Shown here piece after piece: positions 17,866 through 26,666 of a stretch of DNA of 64,000 nucleotides. The position numbers were made by a program, and so were the translations under genes. Numbering within the stretch: position 1 is the first letter of the stretch; each line of letters opens with the position of its first letter. The stretch is from NCBI RefSeq assembly GCF_002086115.1, contig NZ_MVHJ01000023.1:1-64000 (forward strand), read 5' to 3'. This stretch comes from Mycolicibacterium bacteremicum. GTDB lineage: Bacteria; Actinomycetota; Actinomycetes; Mycobacteriales; Mycobacteriaceae. A model generated the notes under the pieces. That model was not told the DNA's origin, searched no databases, and saw nothing but the letters and a program-made list of their open reading frames with translations.

Positions 17866-19208
17866 GCGCTCGATTCGGCGCGGCGCTGGTCCACCGCCGC
17901 GAACCGACTGACCGGACGCGCCAGACCGTAGTGGTCCCGCAAGGTGCGGCCGGTGTACTCGGTACGGAACAGGCCGCGGCGCTGCAGGATCGGGACCACC
18001 TGGGTGACGAAGTCCTCCAGACCGCCGGGCAGGTAGGGCGGCATGACGTTGAACCCGTCGGCCGCGCCGGCCTCGAACCATTCCTGCAGGTTGTCGGCGA
18101 CCTGCTCGGCGGTACCGGCGAACGTCCGGTGCCCACGCCCGCCGCCGAGTTTGGCGATCAGCTGGCGGACCGTCAGCGATTCCTGGGCGGCCAGATCCTT
18201 CACCAGTTGGTAGCGGCTCTTGTTGCCCTGGATCTGCTCGATGGGCGGCAACGCCGGCAGCGGCGCATCCAGCGCATGCGCGGTCAGGTCCACACCGAGC
18301 ATGTTGGACAGCTGCCGCAGTGAGTACTCCGGTGAGATCAGGTCGGTCAACTGCTGTTCGAGCTCCAGCGCGGCGTCCTCGGTGGGGCCGATATAGGCCA
18401 CGATGCCGGGCAGGATCTTGATCTCGTCGGCGCTGCGGCCGTAGGCGACCGCGCGGGCCTTGACATCGCGGTAGAACGCCAGTCCCTCCTCGATCGAACG
18501 TTGGGCGGTGAAGATCGCCTCGGCGTACCGGGCCGCGAAATCCCGTCCGCTCTCCGAAGATCCGGCCTGGACGAGCAGCGGTCGGCCCTGCGGGGAGCGT
18601 GGCGAGTTCAACGGCCCGCGCACCCGGAACTGTGCACCGGTGTGGTCGATGGTGTGCACCTTGTCCGGGTCGGCGAATACCCCGGTGATTGGATCGAGCA
18701 CGACCGCGTCGTCATCCCAGCTGTCCCACAACGCGGTGGCGACGTCCACGAACTCCTGGGCCCGACGGTAACGGCCGGCATGATCCGGGATGTCGGTCAG
18801 CCCGAAGTTGGCGGCCTCGTCGGCGCCGGCCGAGGTGACGATGTTCCAGCCGGCCCGGCCGCCGCTGATGTGGTCGAGTGAGGCGAAACTACGGGTCAGC
18901 GTGTAGGGCGAGTGGTAGCCGGTCGAGGCCGTCGCGATCAGACCGATGCGGTCGGTGGCGGTGGCGATTGCCGTCAACAGGGTGATCGGCTCGAACACCG
19001 CCTGGGTGTTGTGCTTGATCCGTGGTCCAACCGCCAGCCCGTCGGCGAAGAACACCGAATCGAGCTTCCCGCGCTCGGCGATCTGCGCCAGATTCTGGAA
19101 GTGCCTGACATCCAGGAGGTTGCGGGCCTCGGTCCGAGGATGGCGCCAGGCGGCCTCGTGATGACCGACTCCCATCAGGAAGGCGTTGAGGTGCAGGGTC
19201 GTCGACAT
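17862..19208 (-). CDS. NtaA/SnaA/DszA-family flavin-dependent monooxygenase
   Basis: A 448-residue luciferase-like monooxygenase. It begins LHLNAFLMGVGHHEAAWRHP, with GRAGWNIVTS and PLLVQAGSSESGRDFAARYAE, both hallmarks of the NtaA/SnaA/SoxA(DszA) group. These enzymes use FMNH2 from a separate reductase to cleave C-S or C-N bonds (dibenzothiophene sulfone, nitrilotriacetate, dimethyl sulfide). It starts 9 bases after the permease stop and overlaps the MFS gene. The SsuBC-like transporter and TauD-like dioxygenase next to it make an organosulfur substrate likely. No flavin reductase gene is seen in the operon. Confidence 0.88.
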   Translation of the reverse strand: MSTTLHLNAFLMGVGHHEAAWRHPRTEARNLLDVRHFQNLAQIAERGKLDSVFFADGLAVGPRIKHNTQAVFEPITLLTAIATATDRIGLIATASTGYHSPYTLTRSFASLDHISGGRAGWNIVTSAGADEAANFGLTDIPDHAGRYRRAQEFVDVATALWDSWDDDAVVLDPITGVFADPDKVHTIDHTGAQFRVRGPLNSPRSPQGRPLLVQAGSSESGRDFAARYAEAIFTAQRSIEEGLAFYRDVKARAVAYGRSADEIKILPGIVAYIGPTEDAALELEQQLTDLISPEYSLRQLSNMLGVDLTAHALDAPLPALPPIEQIQGNKSRYQLVKDLAAQESLTVRQLIAKLGGGRGHRTFAGTAEQVADNLQEWFEAGAADGFNVMPPYLPGGLEDFVTQVVPILQRRGLFRTEYTGRTLRDHYGLARPVSRFAAVDQRRAESSA

Positions 19209-19217
19209 ACCTATCCC

Positions 19218-20072
19218 CTAGTCGGTCGCGCGCCAGCGGGACAGCCGGCGTTCGACGGCGACGATGACGCCGTTGAAGGCCAGCCCGACCAGGGCGATGG
19301 TGACGATGCCGGCATACATCTCCGGAATCTGGAAGTTCAGCTGGGATGCGGTGATCAGGTATCCCAGCCCGGCCTTGGCGCCGACCATCTCGGCCGCGAT
19401 CAGCACCAGGATCGACGATGCGGCTGCCATCCGCAGGCCGGTGAAGATCGTCGGTACCGAAGCCGGCAGGATCACCTTCTGGAACAGCCGTACCGGGGAC
19501 AGTCCCAATGACCGCGCGGATCTGATCAGGAGCGGGTCGACGGTGCGTACCCCGGAAATGGTGTTCAGCAGGATCGGAAAGGTGGAGGCGTAGATCACCA
19601 GGGCCACCTTGGAGGTCTCGCCGATTCCCAGGATCAGGATGAACACCGGCAGCAGGGCCAGTGCGGCGGTGTTGCGGAACAACTCCAGGATCGGGTTCAA
19701 GAATTCCGCGACCGGCCGGTACCAGGCGATCGCGATGCCCAGTGGAATGGCCACCGCGACCGCGATGACGAATCCGAGCAGCGCGCGGGACAGGCTGGCC
19801 GACACGTGCTCCCACAGTTGACCGTTGCCGATCAGCGTGACGAACGTCTCGGCCACCTCACTGAACGGCGGCAGGAACACCCTGTCGACCAGACCGATCC
19901 GCGGTGCGGTCTCCCACAGGGCCAGGAAGGCGACGATGGCCGCCGTCGCCTTGAAGGCCCGCCAGGCCAGCGAGCCCGCCGATCTGCCGAGTCCCCGCGA
20001 TGACGGGGAAGCCGGCGGCGTGGACGGCGGGCGTGGTGTGATCTCGGCGGGAGTGGCGATGGCGCTAGACAT
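19218..20072 (-). CDS. SsuC/TauC-like ABC transporter permease
   Basis: A 284-residue permease of the nitrate/sulfonate/taurine family. A proline-rich cytoplasmic N-terminus of about 35 residues precedes the first membrane helix. The EAA-like segment (SLGLSPVRLFQKVILPASVPTIF) contacts the ATPase, and the ending has SRW. It overlaps the ATPase stop by 8 bases and precedes the flavin monooxygenase by 9 bases. With the SsuB-like ATPase and one of two neighbouring binding proteins it should form an importer for sulfonates or related anions. The substrate is inferred from family and context. Confidence 0.88.
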   Translation of the reverse strand: MSSAIATPAEITPRPPSTPPASPSSRGLGRSAGSLAWRAFKATAAIVAFLALWETAPRIGLVDRVFLPPFSEVAETFVTLIGNGQLWEHVSASLSRALLGFVIAVAVAIPLGIAIAWYRPVAEFLNPILELFRNTAALALLPVFILILGIGETSKVALVIYASTFPILLNTISGVRTVDPLLIRSARSLGLSPVRLFQKVILPASVPTIFTGLRMAAASSILVLIAAEMVGAKAGLGYLITASQLNFQIPEMYAGIVTIALVGLAFNGVIVAVERRLSRWRATD

Positions 20073-20877
20073 GGGTCACCTCGGAGATCGTGAGTTCCTG
20101 GGAGTGCGCGCGTTCGACCTCGTGGTGCAGCAGCGTCCAGATGTGGTGTCGCAGCGCCCGGAATCCCGCGTCGGAGCGGACGTCCTCGACTTCACGATTG
20201 ATGTCCACGTCGACGATGTTCTTGATCCGGCCGGGCCGCGATGTCAGCACCGCGACGCGCTGGCCCAGGTAGATCGCCTCGTCGATGCCGTGGGTGATGA
20301 ACAGGATCGTCTTGCCGGTGGTCTCCCAGATGCGCAACAGTTCGTCCTGCAGCGACTCCCTGGTCTGCGCGTCGAGGGCGGCGAAGGGCTCGTCCATCAG
20401 CAGCACTTCGGGGTCGAAGGCCAGACTGCGCGCGATGGCGACGCGTTGTTTCATGCCTCCGGACAGCTCGTGCGGGTATCGGTCGGCGAACCCGGACAAC
20501 CCGACGAGTTCGAGGTACTGCTCGGCCCGCTCGCGTCGCTCGGCCGACGGCAAACCCTTGGCCTCCAAGCCGAATTCGATGTTCTTGCGGGCGGTGCGCC
20601 ACGGCAGCAGGGCGTACTGCTGGAATACGATGCCGCGGTCGAGGCCGGGCCCGGTGATCTGCCTGCCGTCGAGCAGGATCTGTCCCGATGTCGGGGTCGT
20701 CAACCCGCCGAGCAGGTCCAGCAGCGTCGACTTCCCACAACCGCTCGGGCCGACCAGCACCAGGAATTCCCCGGCGGCCAGATCGATGGTGATGTCGTCG
20801 ATGGCGGTCAGCGGGGTGTCCTCACCCCGGATCGGGAACTGTTTGGTGACGTGCTGCAAGCTGAGTTTGGGTGTCAT
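20065..20877 (-). CDS. SsuB/TauB-like ABC transporter ATPase
   Basis: A 270-residue ATPase. Walker A is GPSGCGKST (near residue 43), the Q-loop is FQQYALLPW, the signature is LSGGMKQR, and Walker B is VLLMDEPFAALD with the switch histidine in ITHGIDEA. The QQYALLPWRT segment is typical of the nitrate/sulfonate/taurine subfamily. Its ATG overlaps the binding-protein stop by 4 bases (20874-20877), which couples the two. It energises uptake through the adjoining permease. Confidence 0.9.
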   Translation of the reverse strand: MTPKLSLQHVTKQFPIRGEDTPLTAIDDITIDLAAGEFLVLVGPSGCGKSTLLDLLGGLTTPTSGQILLDGRQITGPGLDRGIVFQQYALLPWRTARKNIEFGLEAKGLPSAERRERAEQYLELVGLSGFADRYPHELSGGMKQRVAIARSLAFDPEVLLMDEPFAALDAQTRESLQDELLRIWETTGKTILFITHGIDEAIYLGQRVAVLTSRPGRIKNIVDVDINREVEDVRSDAGFRALRHHIWTLLHHEVERAHSQELTISEVTHV

Positions 20878-21929
20878 TTCTGTGCCAATGGTTGTCCGTC
20901 GGGACCGCTGCCCTCGGGGTAGCTCCCGTTGGCGTACGGATTGAATTCGTTGGTGTACAGGTCGGAGGCCTTCACCGCGCCTTCATCCAGCTCGCCGTTG
21001 CGCACCAGCCAGTCGATCCAGGTCTGGATCTCACGCTCGGCGATCACCCCACCGGCCACCGGGATGCCCGAGCTGCGCCAGTAGTCGATGGCCTTGGTGT
21101 TCTCGTTGCGCTTGCGGGCGTGAATGATCTCACGGAACTTGACCAGGACCTGGTCCAGCGGGGTGGTCTGCGTCCAGCGAATGGCTCGCGCCGTGCCCTG
21201 GACGAAATCGGCTGTCGCCTCCGGGTTGTCGGCGATGAAATCGTTGCGCATCACATAACTGCCATAGCTGAAGGCGCCGAACAGTGACTTGTCGGTGAAC
21301 AGCGCCCGGATACCGCCACGTTCCAAGGCCGTCTCGCGGTAGATGTCGTTGAGCGCAGCGACGTCGATCTGCCCTTCCCGCAGCGCCTGCTCGGTGTTCA
21401 CCGGCGGTACCACCGTCAAGGTGACGGTCTTGATCTCGGCGGGGGTCAGCCCTTCCTTGGCGAGCCATTCCCGGGTGAGGAATTCGTGATGCGCGCCGAG
21501 GGTGTTCATCCCGACCTTTTTGTTGATCAGGTCGCGGGCGGAGCGGATAGGGCTGTCCGCCAGCACGTAGTAGCCGGTGTACTCCTTCTCGTCGGCGCCG
21601 TAGGAGCTCAGCACCGAGGTGATATCGGCGCCGGCCGCATTCAGCTTGACGACCGCGCCGTTGAACGCCGATCCGATGTCGGTGTCACCGGTGGCCGCGG
21701 ACTGGATGTCCTGTGGGCCGCTGGTGGTGTCGCCGACCCACTCCAGCTTCACCTTGTCGTAGAAGCCGAGCGCCTCCGCGAGTTCCTGGTAGCGCACCTC
21801 ACCGGTGGCGCCCTGGTAGCGGATCACGGTCTTGCCGTCGGGAGTCTGCGCGCCGGTGTCCGATGACCCGCAGGCCGCCAGGCACAGTGTCAGCACCAAC
21901 CCCAGCGCGGTGAAAAGTCTGCGTCTCAT
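20874..21929 (-). CDS. Sulfonate-type ABC substrate-binding lipoprotein (copy 1)
   Basis: A 351-residue lipoprotein: MRRRLFTALGLVLTLCLAAC, with the lipobox Cys at residue 20. The mature part is a NMT1/SsuA-like periplasmic-binding fold (DGKTVIRYQG, then TTSGPQDIQSAATGDTDIGSAFNGAVVKL). The ATG at 21929 is preferred over the longer frame because it gives a textbook lipoprotein signal. It is coupled to the ATPase by a 4-base overlap. It is clearly paralogous to the protein encoded at 24820, sharing long stretches such as GMNTLGAH and the C-terminal TNEFNPYANG. The ligand is probably an alkanesulfonate or similar, unproven. Confidence 0.88.
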   Translation of the reverse strand: MRRRLFTALGLVLTLCLAACGSSDTGAQTPDGKTVIRYQGATGEVRYQELAEALGFYDKVKLEWVGDTTSGPQDIQSAATGDTDIGSAFNGAVVKLNAAGADITSVLSSYGADEKEYTGYYVLADSPIRSARDLINKKVGMNTLGAHHEFLTREWLAKEGLTPAEIKTVTLTVVPPVNTEQALREGQIDVAALNDIYRETALERGGIRALFTDKSLFGAFSYGSYVMRNDFIADNPEATADFVQGTARAIRWTQTTPLDQVLVKFREIIHARKRNENTKAIDYWRSSGIPVAGGVIAEREIQTWIDWLVRNGELDEGAVKASDLYTNEFNPYANGSYPEGSGPDGQPLAQK

Positions 21930-21954
21930 CGTGCGTCCCCCTGAAAATCGGCCC

Positions 21955-21966
21955 TCGAAAGTTCGA
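21955..21966. promoter_or_regulatory. Small palindrome upstream of binding protein 1
   Basis: TCGAA at 21955-21959 and TTCGA at 21962-21966 form a 12-base palindrome with a 2-base centre, 26 bases upstream of the lipoprotein start. It could be an operator. It is short enough to occur by chance. Confidence 0.25.
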
Positions 21967-22038
21967 CCGTGGCCCATGCTGACAGCGGTCGGATGCGTGC
22001 TGAACCCTTTCCCTCTGCCGGAATGCAAAGGCGGTCAG

Positions 22039-22992
22039 CTACTTCTGACCGCGGAACTCGGCACCGGCGATCGATGCCGAGGCCAGGCCGTCCGGGCCGA
22101 CGGGGACATCACCTTCGAGGGTGGTGCGATACAGGACCCGGGTGGTCTGGACGTCGTCCAGATCGGTCGGAGCCAGGTGCGCAGTCGCTCGGTTATCCCA
22201 GAACGCCACGGTTCCTGCACGCCAGCGCAACCGCACCGTATACGCGGGGTTGGTGACCTCGTCGAAGAACAGATCGAGCAGTCGGTCACTCTGCGTCGGG
22301 GTGAGCCCGACCAGTCGCGCCGTGAAACCCGGTGTGACGAACAGGGATCGCTCGCCGGTCACCGGGTGCACCCGGACCACCGGATGCTCGGTCACGATCG
22401 GATTGGAGCGGGTCTTCTCGGCGTAGCTGCTGTCATAGGCCCATTGCGGGTGCCTGCCACCGAAGCGGTGCTCGGCGCGCAGGCCGTCGGCCAGGCGTTT
22501 CAACGGCTCCGGCAGCCCGTTGTAGGCGGCGGCCAGATTGGTCCACTGGGTGTCCCCGCCCTGTTCGGGAACGATGTCGGCGCGCAGCACGGTGGCCGCC
22601 GGCGGGTTGATCAGGGCGGTGACATCGGTGTGCCACTTGTTGTCATAGCTGTACTTGACCTTGCCGAATCGCTTCGCATATTTGCGGCTGTCCACGGCAA
22701 GAATCTCCGGGAAGCCCTGCGGTGCTTCGTCGTCGTAGGGATGTGACGGTGTCACCGAACCGAATCGGGCGGAGAAGGCGATCTGCTGGGCATGGTCGAT
22801 GTGCTGGTCGTGGAAGAACAACACCTTGTACCGGTGCAGCGCGGTGCGGATGATCTCGACCTGTTGGGTGGAGAGCGGGTTTCGCAGATCGATCCCGCCG
22901 ACGTCGGCGCCGATGTGACCGGCCACCGGCACGAATTGCGGAGTTGCGGCCGATTCGGCTGTGCTGCTCTTTGTTTCGATCGTGACGCTCAT
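22039..22992 (-). CDS. TauD-like alpha-ketoglutarate-dependent dioxygenase
   Basis: A 317-residue non-heme iron dioxygenase of the TauD/TfdA family. The iron-binding HxD is in DNKWHTDVT and the distal His in NRATAHLAP, and a C-terminal Arg (RVLYRTTLEG) is placed to bind 2-oxoglutarate. TauD-type enzymes release sulfite from taurine or alkanesulfonates, and relatives cleave alkyl sulfates. The ATG at 22992 is chosen because GGGAG lies 8 bases upstream; the longer frame from 23025 lacks this. It follows the IclR gene on the same strand and precedes binding protein 1 by 109 bases. The substrate is unknown. Confidence 0.9.
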   Translation of the reverse strand: MSVTIETKSSTAESAATPQFVPVAGHIGADVGGIDLRNPLSTQQVEIIRTALHRYKVLFFHDQHIDHAQQIAFSARFGSVTPSHPYDDEAPQGFPEILAVDSRKYAKRFGKVKYSYDNKWHTDVTALINPPAATVLRADIVPEQGGDTQWTNLAAAYNGLPEPLKRLADGLRAEHRFGGRHPQWAYDSSYAEKTRSNPIVTEHPVVRVHPVTGERSLFVTPGFTARLVGLTPTQSDRLLDLFFDEVTNPAYTVRLRWRAGTVAFWDNRATAHLAPTDLDDVQTTRVLYRTTLEGDVPVGPDGLASASIAGAEFRGQK

Positions 22993-23047
22993 CGTGTACT
23001 CCCTGGATCGCCGGCTGGTTGCCATCCATGATCGGCAGGCGCACGCG

Positions 23048-23072
23048 CATCGGGAATGTGACTTTCACGATG
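23048..23072. promoter_or_regulatory. Imperfect inverted repeat upstream of the TauD-like gene
   Basis: CATCGGGA at 23048-23055 and TCACGATG at 23065-23072 match at 7 of 8 positions around a 9-base spacer. It lies between the IclR stop and the dioxygenase start, a plausible place for IclR or another regulator to bind. No consensus is matched. Confidence 0.3.
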
Positions 23073-23082
23073 TGAGAGAAGA

Positions 23083-23796
23083 TCAGCGTGAGCTTTTGTC
23101 CCGGTGCGCTCCGATGCGTCTGGCCTGCTGCTGGATCGCCGGGATGATGTCGCGGACCAGCTCGTCGGTGAGCCGGCGTCGCAACGCCTGAACCCCGACC
23201 GCACCCCACACCTGACCGCCGCGATCGAAGACCGGCACCGCAATGGCCCGCACATGGTCGCCCTGGGTGCCGGTGGTGTCGGCGTAACCCAGCCTGCGCA
23301 CCCGCTCCAGCGTCGGTGCCGCCGGGCCCCGGTGGAACGCCTGCATCGCCATCCCCATCGCGCTGTCGGCCAGTGCCTGCCGTGACCCGGGAAGCTGGTT
23401 GCCGCAGAATCTCTGTACCGGCCGCGCCGAGCAGATGGTCACCACATCATCGTCCTCGGCCATCCCGAGGCTTGCCGTGATACCGATCTCACCGGCCAAC
23501 GAATGCAGATACGGTGCAACGGTTTGCACGTTGAGTCTGTGCAGCGCCGGGGCGGCCAGCGCGACCATCCCGGCTCCGACCCGGTAGAACTCGCCGTCGG
23601 CAGAGCGTTCCAACAGGCCACCGTGCAACAGCGCCTGGCTGAGCCGGTAGGCCGTGCTCAGCGGTAGGCCGGTTCGTGCGGCGATGGATGTCAGGGTCAG
23701 CCGGTCCTCGGATTCACCGACCGCGGTCAGGATGGCGATGGCACGGTGCAGGACCTGCGGGCCCGGCGGTGCCTCACCGTCGGAGTGCCTGGCCAT
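23083..23796 (-). CDS. IclR-family transcriptional regulator
   Basis: A 237-residue IclR regulator. An N-terminal winged helix-turn-helix (residues about 15-75, TSIAARTGLPLSTAYRLSQAL) is followed by an effector-binding domain (VGAGMVALAAPALHRLNV onward, with GDHVRAIAVPVFDRGGQVWGAVGVQ). Its start overlaps the end of the upstream binding-protein gene by 23 bases, so the two are probably translated from one message. It likely senses an organosulfur compound or a downstream metabolite and controls this operon and perhaps the divergent flavoprotein genes. Repressor versus activator mode cannot be told from sequence. Confidence 0.9.
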   Translation of the reverse strand: MARHSDGEAPPGPQVLHRAIAILTAVGESEDRLTLTSIAARTGLPLSTAYRLSQALLHGGLLERSADGEFYRVGAGMVALAAPALHRLNVQTVAPYLHSLAGEIGITASLGMAEDDDVVTICSARPVQRFCGNQLPGSRQALADSAMGMAMQAFHRGPAAPTLERVRRLGYADTTGTQGDHVRAIAVPVFDRGGQVWGAVGVQALRRRLTDELVRDIIPAIQQQARRIGAHRDKSSR

Positions 23797-24820
23797 CCGG
23801 ACCTGCGGCAGGCGGGTAGGTGCCGTTGGCGTACGGGTTGAACTCGTTGGTGAAGAACTGTTCCGGGGTCAGTTTGCCCTCCTCGAGTTCGCCGTTGCGG
23901 ACCAGCCAGTCGATCCACAGCTGCAGCGATTTCGGGTCGATCACCCCACCCGGTTCGGCGACGCCGGTGCTCTTCCAGTAGTCGGTCTTCTCGACGTTCT
24001 CGTTGCGCCCGCGGGCGTTGATGATCTCCTTGAATTTCGCGATCACCTGCTCACGCGGCGTGACCTGGGCCCACCGCACCGCCCGCGCGGTGCCCTGGGT
24101 GAGGTCGGCGACCGCCTCCCGATTGGCCTGCAGGAAGTCGTTGCGCACGATGTAGGTGCCGTAGGTGAAATCGCCGAACAACGAGCCGTCGGTGAACAGC
24201 GGGCGGATCCCGCCGCGCGCGACGGCCTCGTCCCGCCAGATGTCGAACAGCGCGACCGCGTCGATGTTGTGTGAGCGCAACGTCTGTTCGGCGTTGACCG
24301 GTGGCACCACGGTGAGTTCGACCTGCTTGATCTCGTCGGGGGACAAGCCTTCGCGGGCAAGCCATTCGCGCATCACGAATTCCTGGTGAGCGCCCAGGGT
24401 GTTCATCCCGAACTTTCTGCCGATCAGGTCACGGGCTGTGCGGATCGGACTGTCCTCCAGCACGTAGTACCCGGTGAAGTTCTCTTTGTCCGACCCGTAG
24501 TACCCGATGATCGAGGTGATGGGTGCGCCTGCGGAGACGAGTTTGACCACCGCGCCGTTGAACGCCCCGCCGACGTCGATGTCACCGGTCGCGGTGGCCT
24601 GGATGTTCTGCGGACCGCTGGTGGTGTTGCCGACCCAGTTGAGCTTGATCTTCTCGAAATAGCCGAGATTCTCCGCCAGTTCGGGGAAGGTGACCTGGCT
24701 GGCCCAGCCCTGGTAGCGGATGATCGTCTTGCCGTCCGCGGTGCTCGCGGTATCCGAGGACGCTCCGCAGGCGGCGGCGAGAAGTGCCGACAATGCCACG
24801 GCGATGGCTCGCAATCTCAT
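23774..24820 (-). CDS. Sulfonate-type ABC substrate-binding lipoprotein (copy 2)
   Basis: A 348-residue lipoprotein: MRLRAIAVALSALLAAAC places the lipobox Cys at residue 18. The mature region closely parallels the copy encoded at 21929 (DGKTIIRYQG, TTSGPQNIQATATGD, FNGAVVKL, NTLGAHQEF, WIDWLVRNGELEEG). It is first in the minus-strand organosulfur operon and overlaps the IclR start by 23 bases. No second permease or ATPase is present, so it probably delivers a different ligand to the same SsuBC-like channel. The ATG at 24820 gives a proper signal peptide; the longer frame from 24856 adds an unlikely extension. Confidence 0.88.
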   Translation of the reverse strand: MRLRAIAVALSALLAAACGASSDTASTADGKTIIRYQGWASQVTFPELAENLGYFEKIKLNWVGNTTSGPQNIQATATGDIDVGGAFNGAVVKLVSAGAPITSIIGYYGSDKENFTGYYVLEDSPIRTARDLIGRKFGMNTLGAHQEFVMREWLAREGLSPDEIKQVELTVVPPVNAEQTLRSHNIDAVALFDIWRDEAVARGGIRPLFTDGSLFGDFTYGTYIVRNDFLQANREAVADLTQGTARAVRWAQVTPREQVIAKFKEIINARGRNENVEKTDYWKSTGVAEPGGVIDPKSLQLWIDWLVRNGELEEGKLTPEQFFTNEFNPYANGTYPPAAGPDGQALRR

Positions 24821-24872
24821 TCCTGCGATCCTGTTCGGATGGCGGCATGGTGACAACAGTTTCGGCGTCGGG

Positions 24873-24884
24873 CGATTTTAATCG
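24873..24884. promoter_or_regulatory. Palindrome in the divergent flavoprotein/binding-protein promoter region
   Basis: CGATT and AATCG arms around TT lie in the 154-base gap between the two divergent arms of the organosulfur cluster, in a locally AT-richer patch. It is a candidate control site serving both directions. The short arms keep confidence low. Confidence 0.25.
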
Positions 24885-24974
24885 GCACGATCGCAGTGGT
24901 GGCGGATCGATGGCCCGCGACCTATCGTGGAGCTATCCAGGACTCGAAGGTGTTTATTTTCAGGGGGTTTCGCA

Positions 24975-26666
24975 GTGCCTGAGGTAGATGTGATCTCCGA
25001 TGAGCTCATCGCCGACGTCTTCGTCGCCGGTGGGGGACCGGCGGCCGCCTGGGCAGCACTTCGCGCAGCCCGCGATGGGGCCGATGTCGTGTTGGCAGAC
25101 AAGGGGTACTGCGGAACCAGCGGCGCCACCGCGTCGGCCGGGACCGGTGTCTGGTACGTACCACCGGACCCGCAGCTGCGTGCCGAGGCGATCGCCGGCC
25201 GGGACAGTTTGGGCGGGTACCTGTCCGATCATCGTTGGGCGAACCGGGTACTCGACGAAACCTACGACCGGATCAACGAATTCGCCGAGGTCGCGAAGTT
25301 CCCGTTTCCCGTCGGTGCCGACGGCCGTCAGTTGCGCAACGGCCTGCAGGGGCCCGAGTACATGCGTCGGATGCGGATCCTGTTGCGCCGCGCCGGTGTC
25401 CGGATCCTGGACCACAGCCCGGTCACCGAACTGTTGGCCGACGCCGACGGTGCGGCCGGCGGGGTGGCCGGCTACCGGCGACAGCAGCAACGCGACTACC
25501 GGGTCCTTGCCGGAGCGGTGGTGCTGGCGACCGGTGGGTGCGCCTTCCAATCCAAGGCGCTGGGCTGCGATGTGAACACCGGCGACGGAACGCTGTTCGC
25601 GGTGGAGGCGGGTGCCGAGCTGTCCGGGATGGAGTTCTCGAACGCCTACGGGATCGCCCCGGCGGGTACCTCGGTCACCAAGACCGCCTTCTACCAGTTC
25701 GCCACCTTCTTCCGTGAGGACGGCAGTGTGCTCGAGGGTGCCGGCGGGCAGAACCGCTCACCCATCGCGGCGGAACTGCTGCGCGGCAGGGTCTTCTGTC
25801 AGCTGGATCGTGCCGACACCGCGGCCCGGGCCGCCATGCGGCGGGCACAGCCGAACTTCTTCCTCACCTTCGACCGGATGGGGATCGATCCGTTCACCCA
25901 ACGCTTCGCGGTGACCCTGTTGGCCGAGGGGACGGTGCGCGGCACCGGTGGCATCCGCATCGTCGACGACGAGTGCGCCACGACGGTGCCCGGCCTGTAT
26001 GCGGCCGGGGACGCGGCGACCCGTGAACTCATCTGCGGTGGGTTCACCGGCGGCGGCAGCCACAACGCGGCGTGGGCGATCTCGTCGGGGAACTGGGCCG
26101 GTCGCGGCGCGGCCAGACATGCCCGGGGGCTCGGGCCGGCGGCTACCCGGCGCCGGGTGTCCGGTGTGGGCACGGCGGGCATCCGCCCCCAGACCGGCGG
26201 GCGTTCGGCCGATCACCGGGAGGTGGTGTCGACACTGCAACGCGAGGTGTTGCCCTATGACAAGAACTACCTGCGCCACGGCGCGGTACTGAGCTCCTCC
26301 GTCGGCGTCCTCGACGGAATCTGGGGTGATGCGCGCGCCTCGCTGAGTGGTATCGGTGAGCAGCGGATACGCAACCGGCAGGCGGCTGCCATGGTGGCGC
26401 ACGCGCGGTGGATGTACCGGACGGCGTTGGCGCGCAACGAGACCCGGGGGATGGCCAAGCGGCTGGACCATCCCGATCAGGACCCGGCCCAGCACCACCG
26501 CCTCGTGACCGGCGGGCTCGACGACATCTGGGTGCGCGCCACCGATGTCACCGGACGGCCGGTGTTCGCCGGGGCGAGCGGAGCGACGGGAAATATCGCC
26601 GGGGCGAGCGGAGCGACGGGAAATATTGCCGGGGCGAGCGGAGCGACGGGAGAAACAACACGGTGA
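24975..26666 (+). CDS. FAD-dependent oxidoreductase, AprA/fumarate reductase flavoprotein-like
   Basis: A 563-residue flavoprotein. The N-terminal dinucleotide-binding site reads VFVAGGGPAAAWAALRAAR, followed by GTSGATASAGTGVW. A distal FAD site lies near VPGLYAAGDAATRE and CGGFTGGGSHNAAWAISSG. This is the fumarate reductase/succinate dehydrogenase/adenylylsulfate reductase-alpha superfamily. The GTG at 24975 is chosen for its AGGGGG site 7 bases upstream. It is coupled by a 4-base overlap to a two-cluster ferredoxin, mirroring AprA-AprB. The C-terminus carries three copies of a GASGATGNIA-type repeat. A role in reducing or oxidising a sulfur compound is inferred from context. True APS reductase activity is unproven. 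Confidence 0.78.
   Translation: MPEVDVISDELIADVFVAGGGPAAAWAALRAARDGADVVLADKGYCGTSGATASAGTGVWYVPPDPQLRAEAIAGRDSLGGYLSDHRWANRVLDETYDRINEFAEVAKFPFPVGADGRQLRNGLQGPEYMRRMRILLRRAGVRILDHSPVTELLADADGAAGGVAGYRRQQQRDYRVLAGAVVLATGGCAFQSKALGCDVNTGDGTLFAVEAGAELSGMEFSNAYGIAPAGTSVTKTAFYQFATFFREDGSVLEGAGGQNRSPIAAELLRGRVFCQLDRADTAARAAMRRAQPNFFLTFDRMGIDPFTQRFAVTLLAEGTVRGTGGIRIVDDECATTVPGLYAAGDAATRELICGGFTGGGSHNAAWAISSGNWAGRGAARHARGLGPAATRRRVSGVGTAGIRPQTGGRSADHREVVSTLQREVLPYDKNYLRHGAVLSSSVGVLDGIWGDARASLSGIGEQRIRNRQAAAMVAHARWMYRTALARNETRGMAKRLDHPDQDPAQHHRLVTGGLDDIWVRATDVTGRPVFAGASGATGNIAGASGATGNIAGASGATGETTR
26568..26651 (+). repeat. 30-base tandem repeat in the flavoprotein 3' end
   Basis: Units start at 26568, 26598 and 26628: two full 30-base copies and a partial third, nearly identical (one C/T difference in the first two). 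The core is GGGGCGAGCGGAGCGACGGG. Being a multiple of three, it extends the protein with repeated A-G-A-S-G-A-T-G-N-I without a frameshift. Its base pattern looks like an intergenic repeat captured by the gene. Confidence 0.85.

Noticed and set aside
26568..26651. The 30-base direct repeats as a CRISPR array
   Set aside because: The units are contiguous with no spacers, number fewer than three full copies, lie in frame inside a coding region, and have no cas genes nearby.
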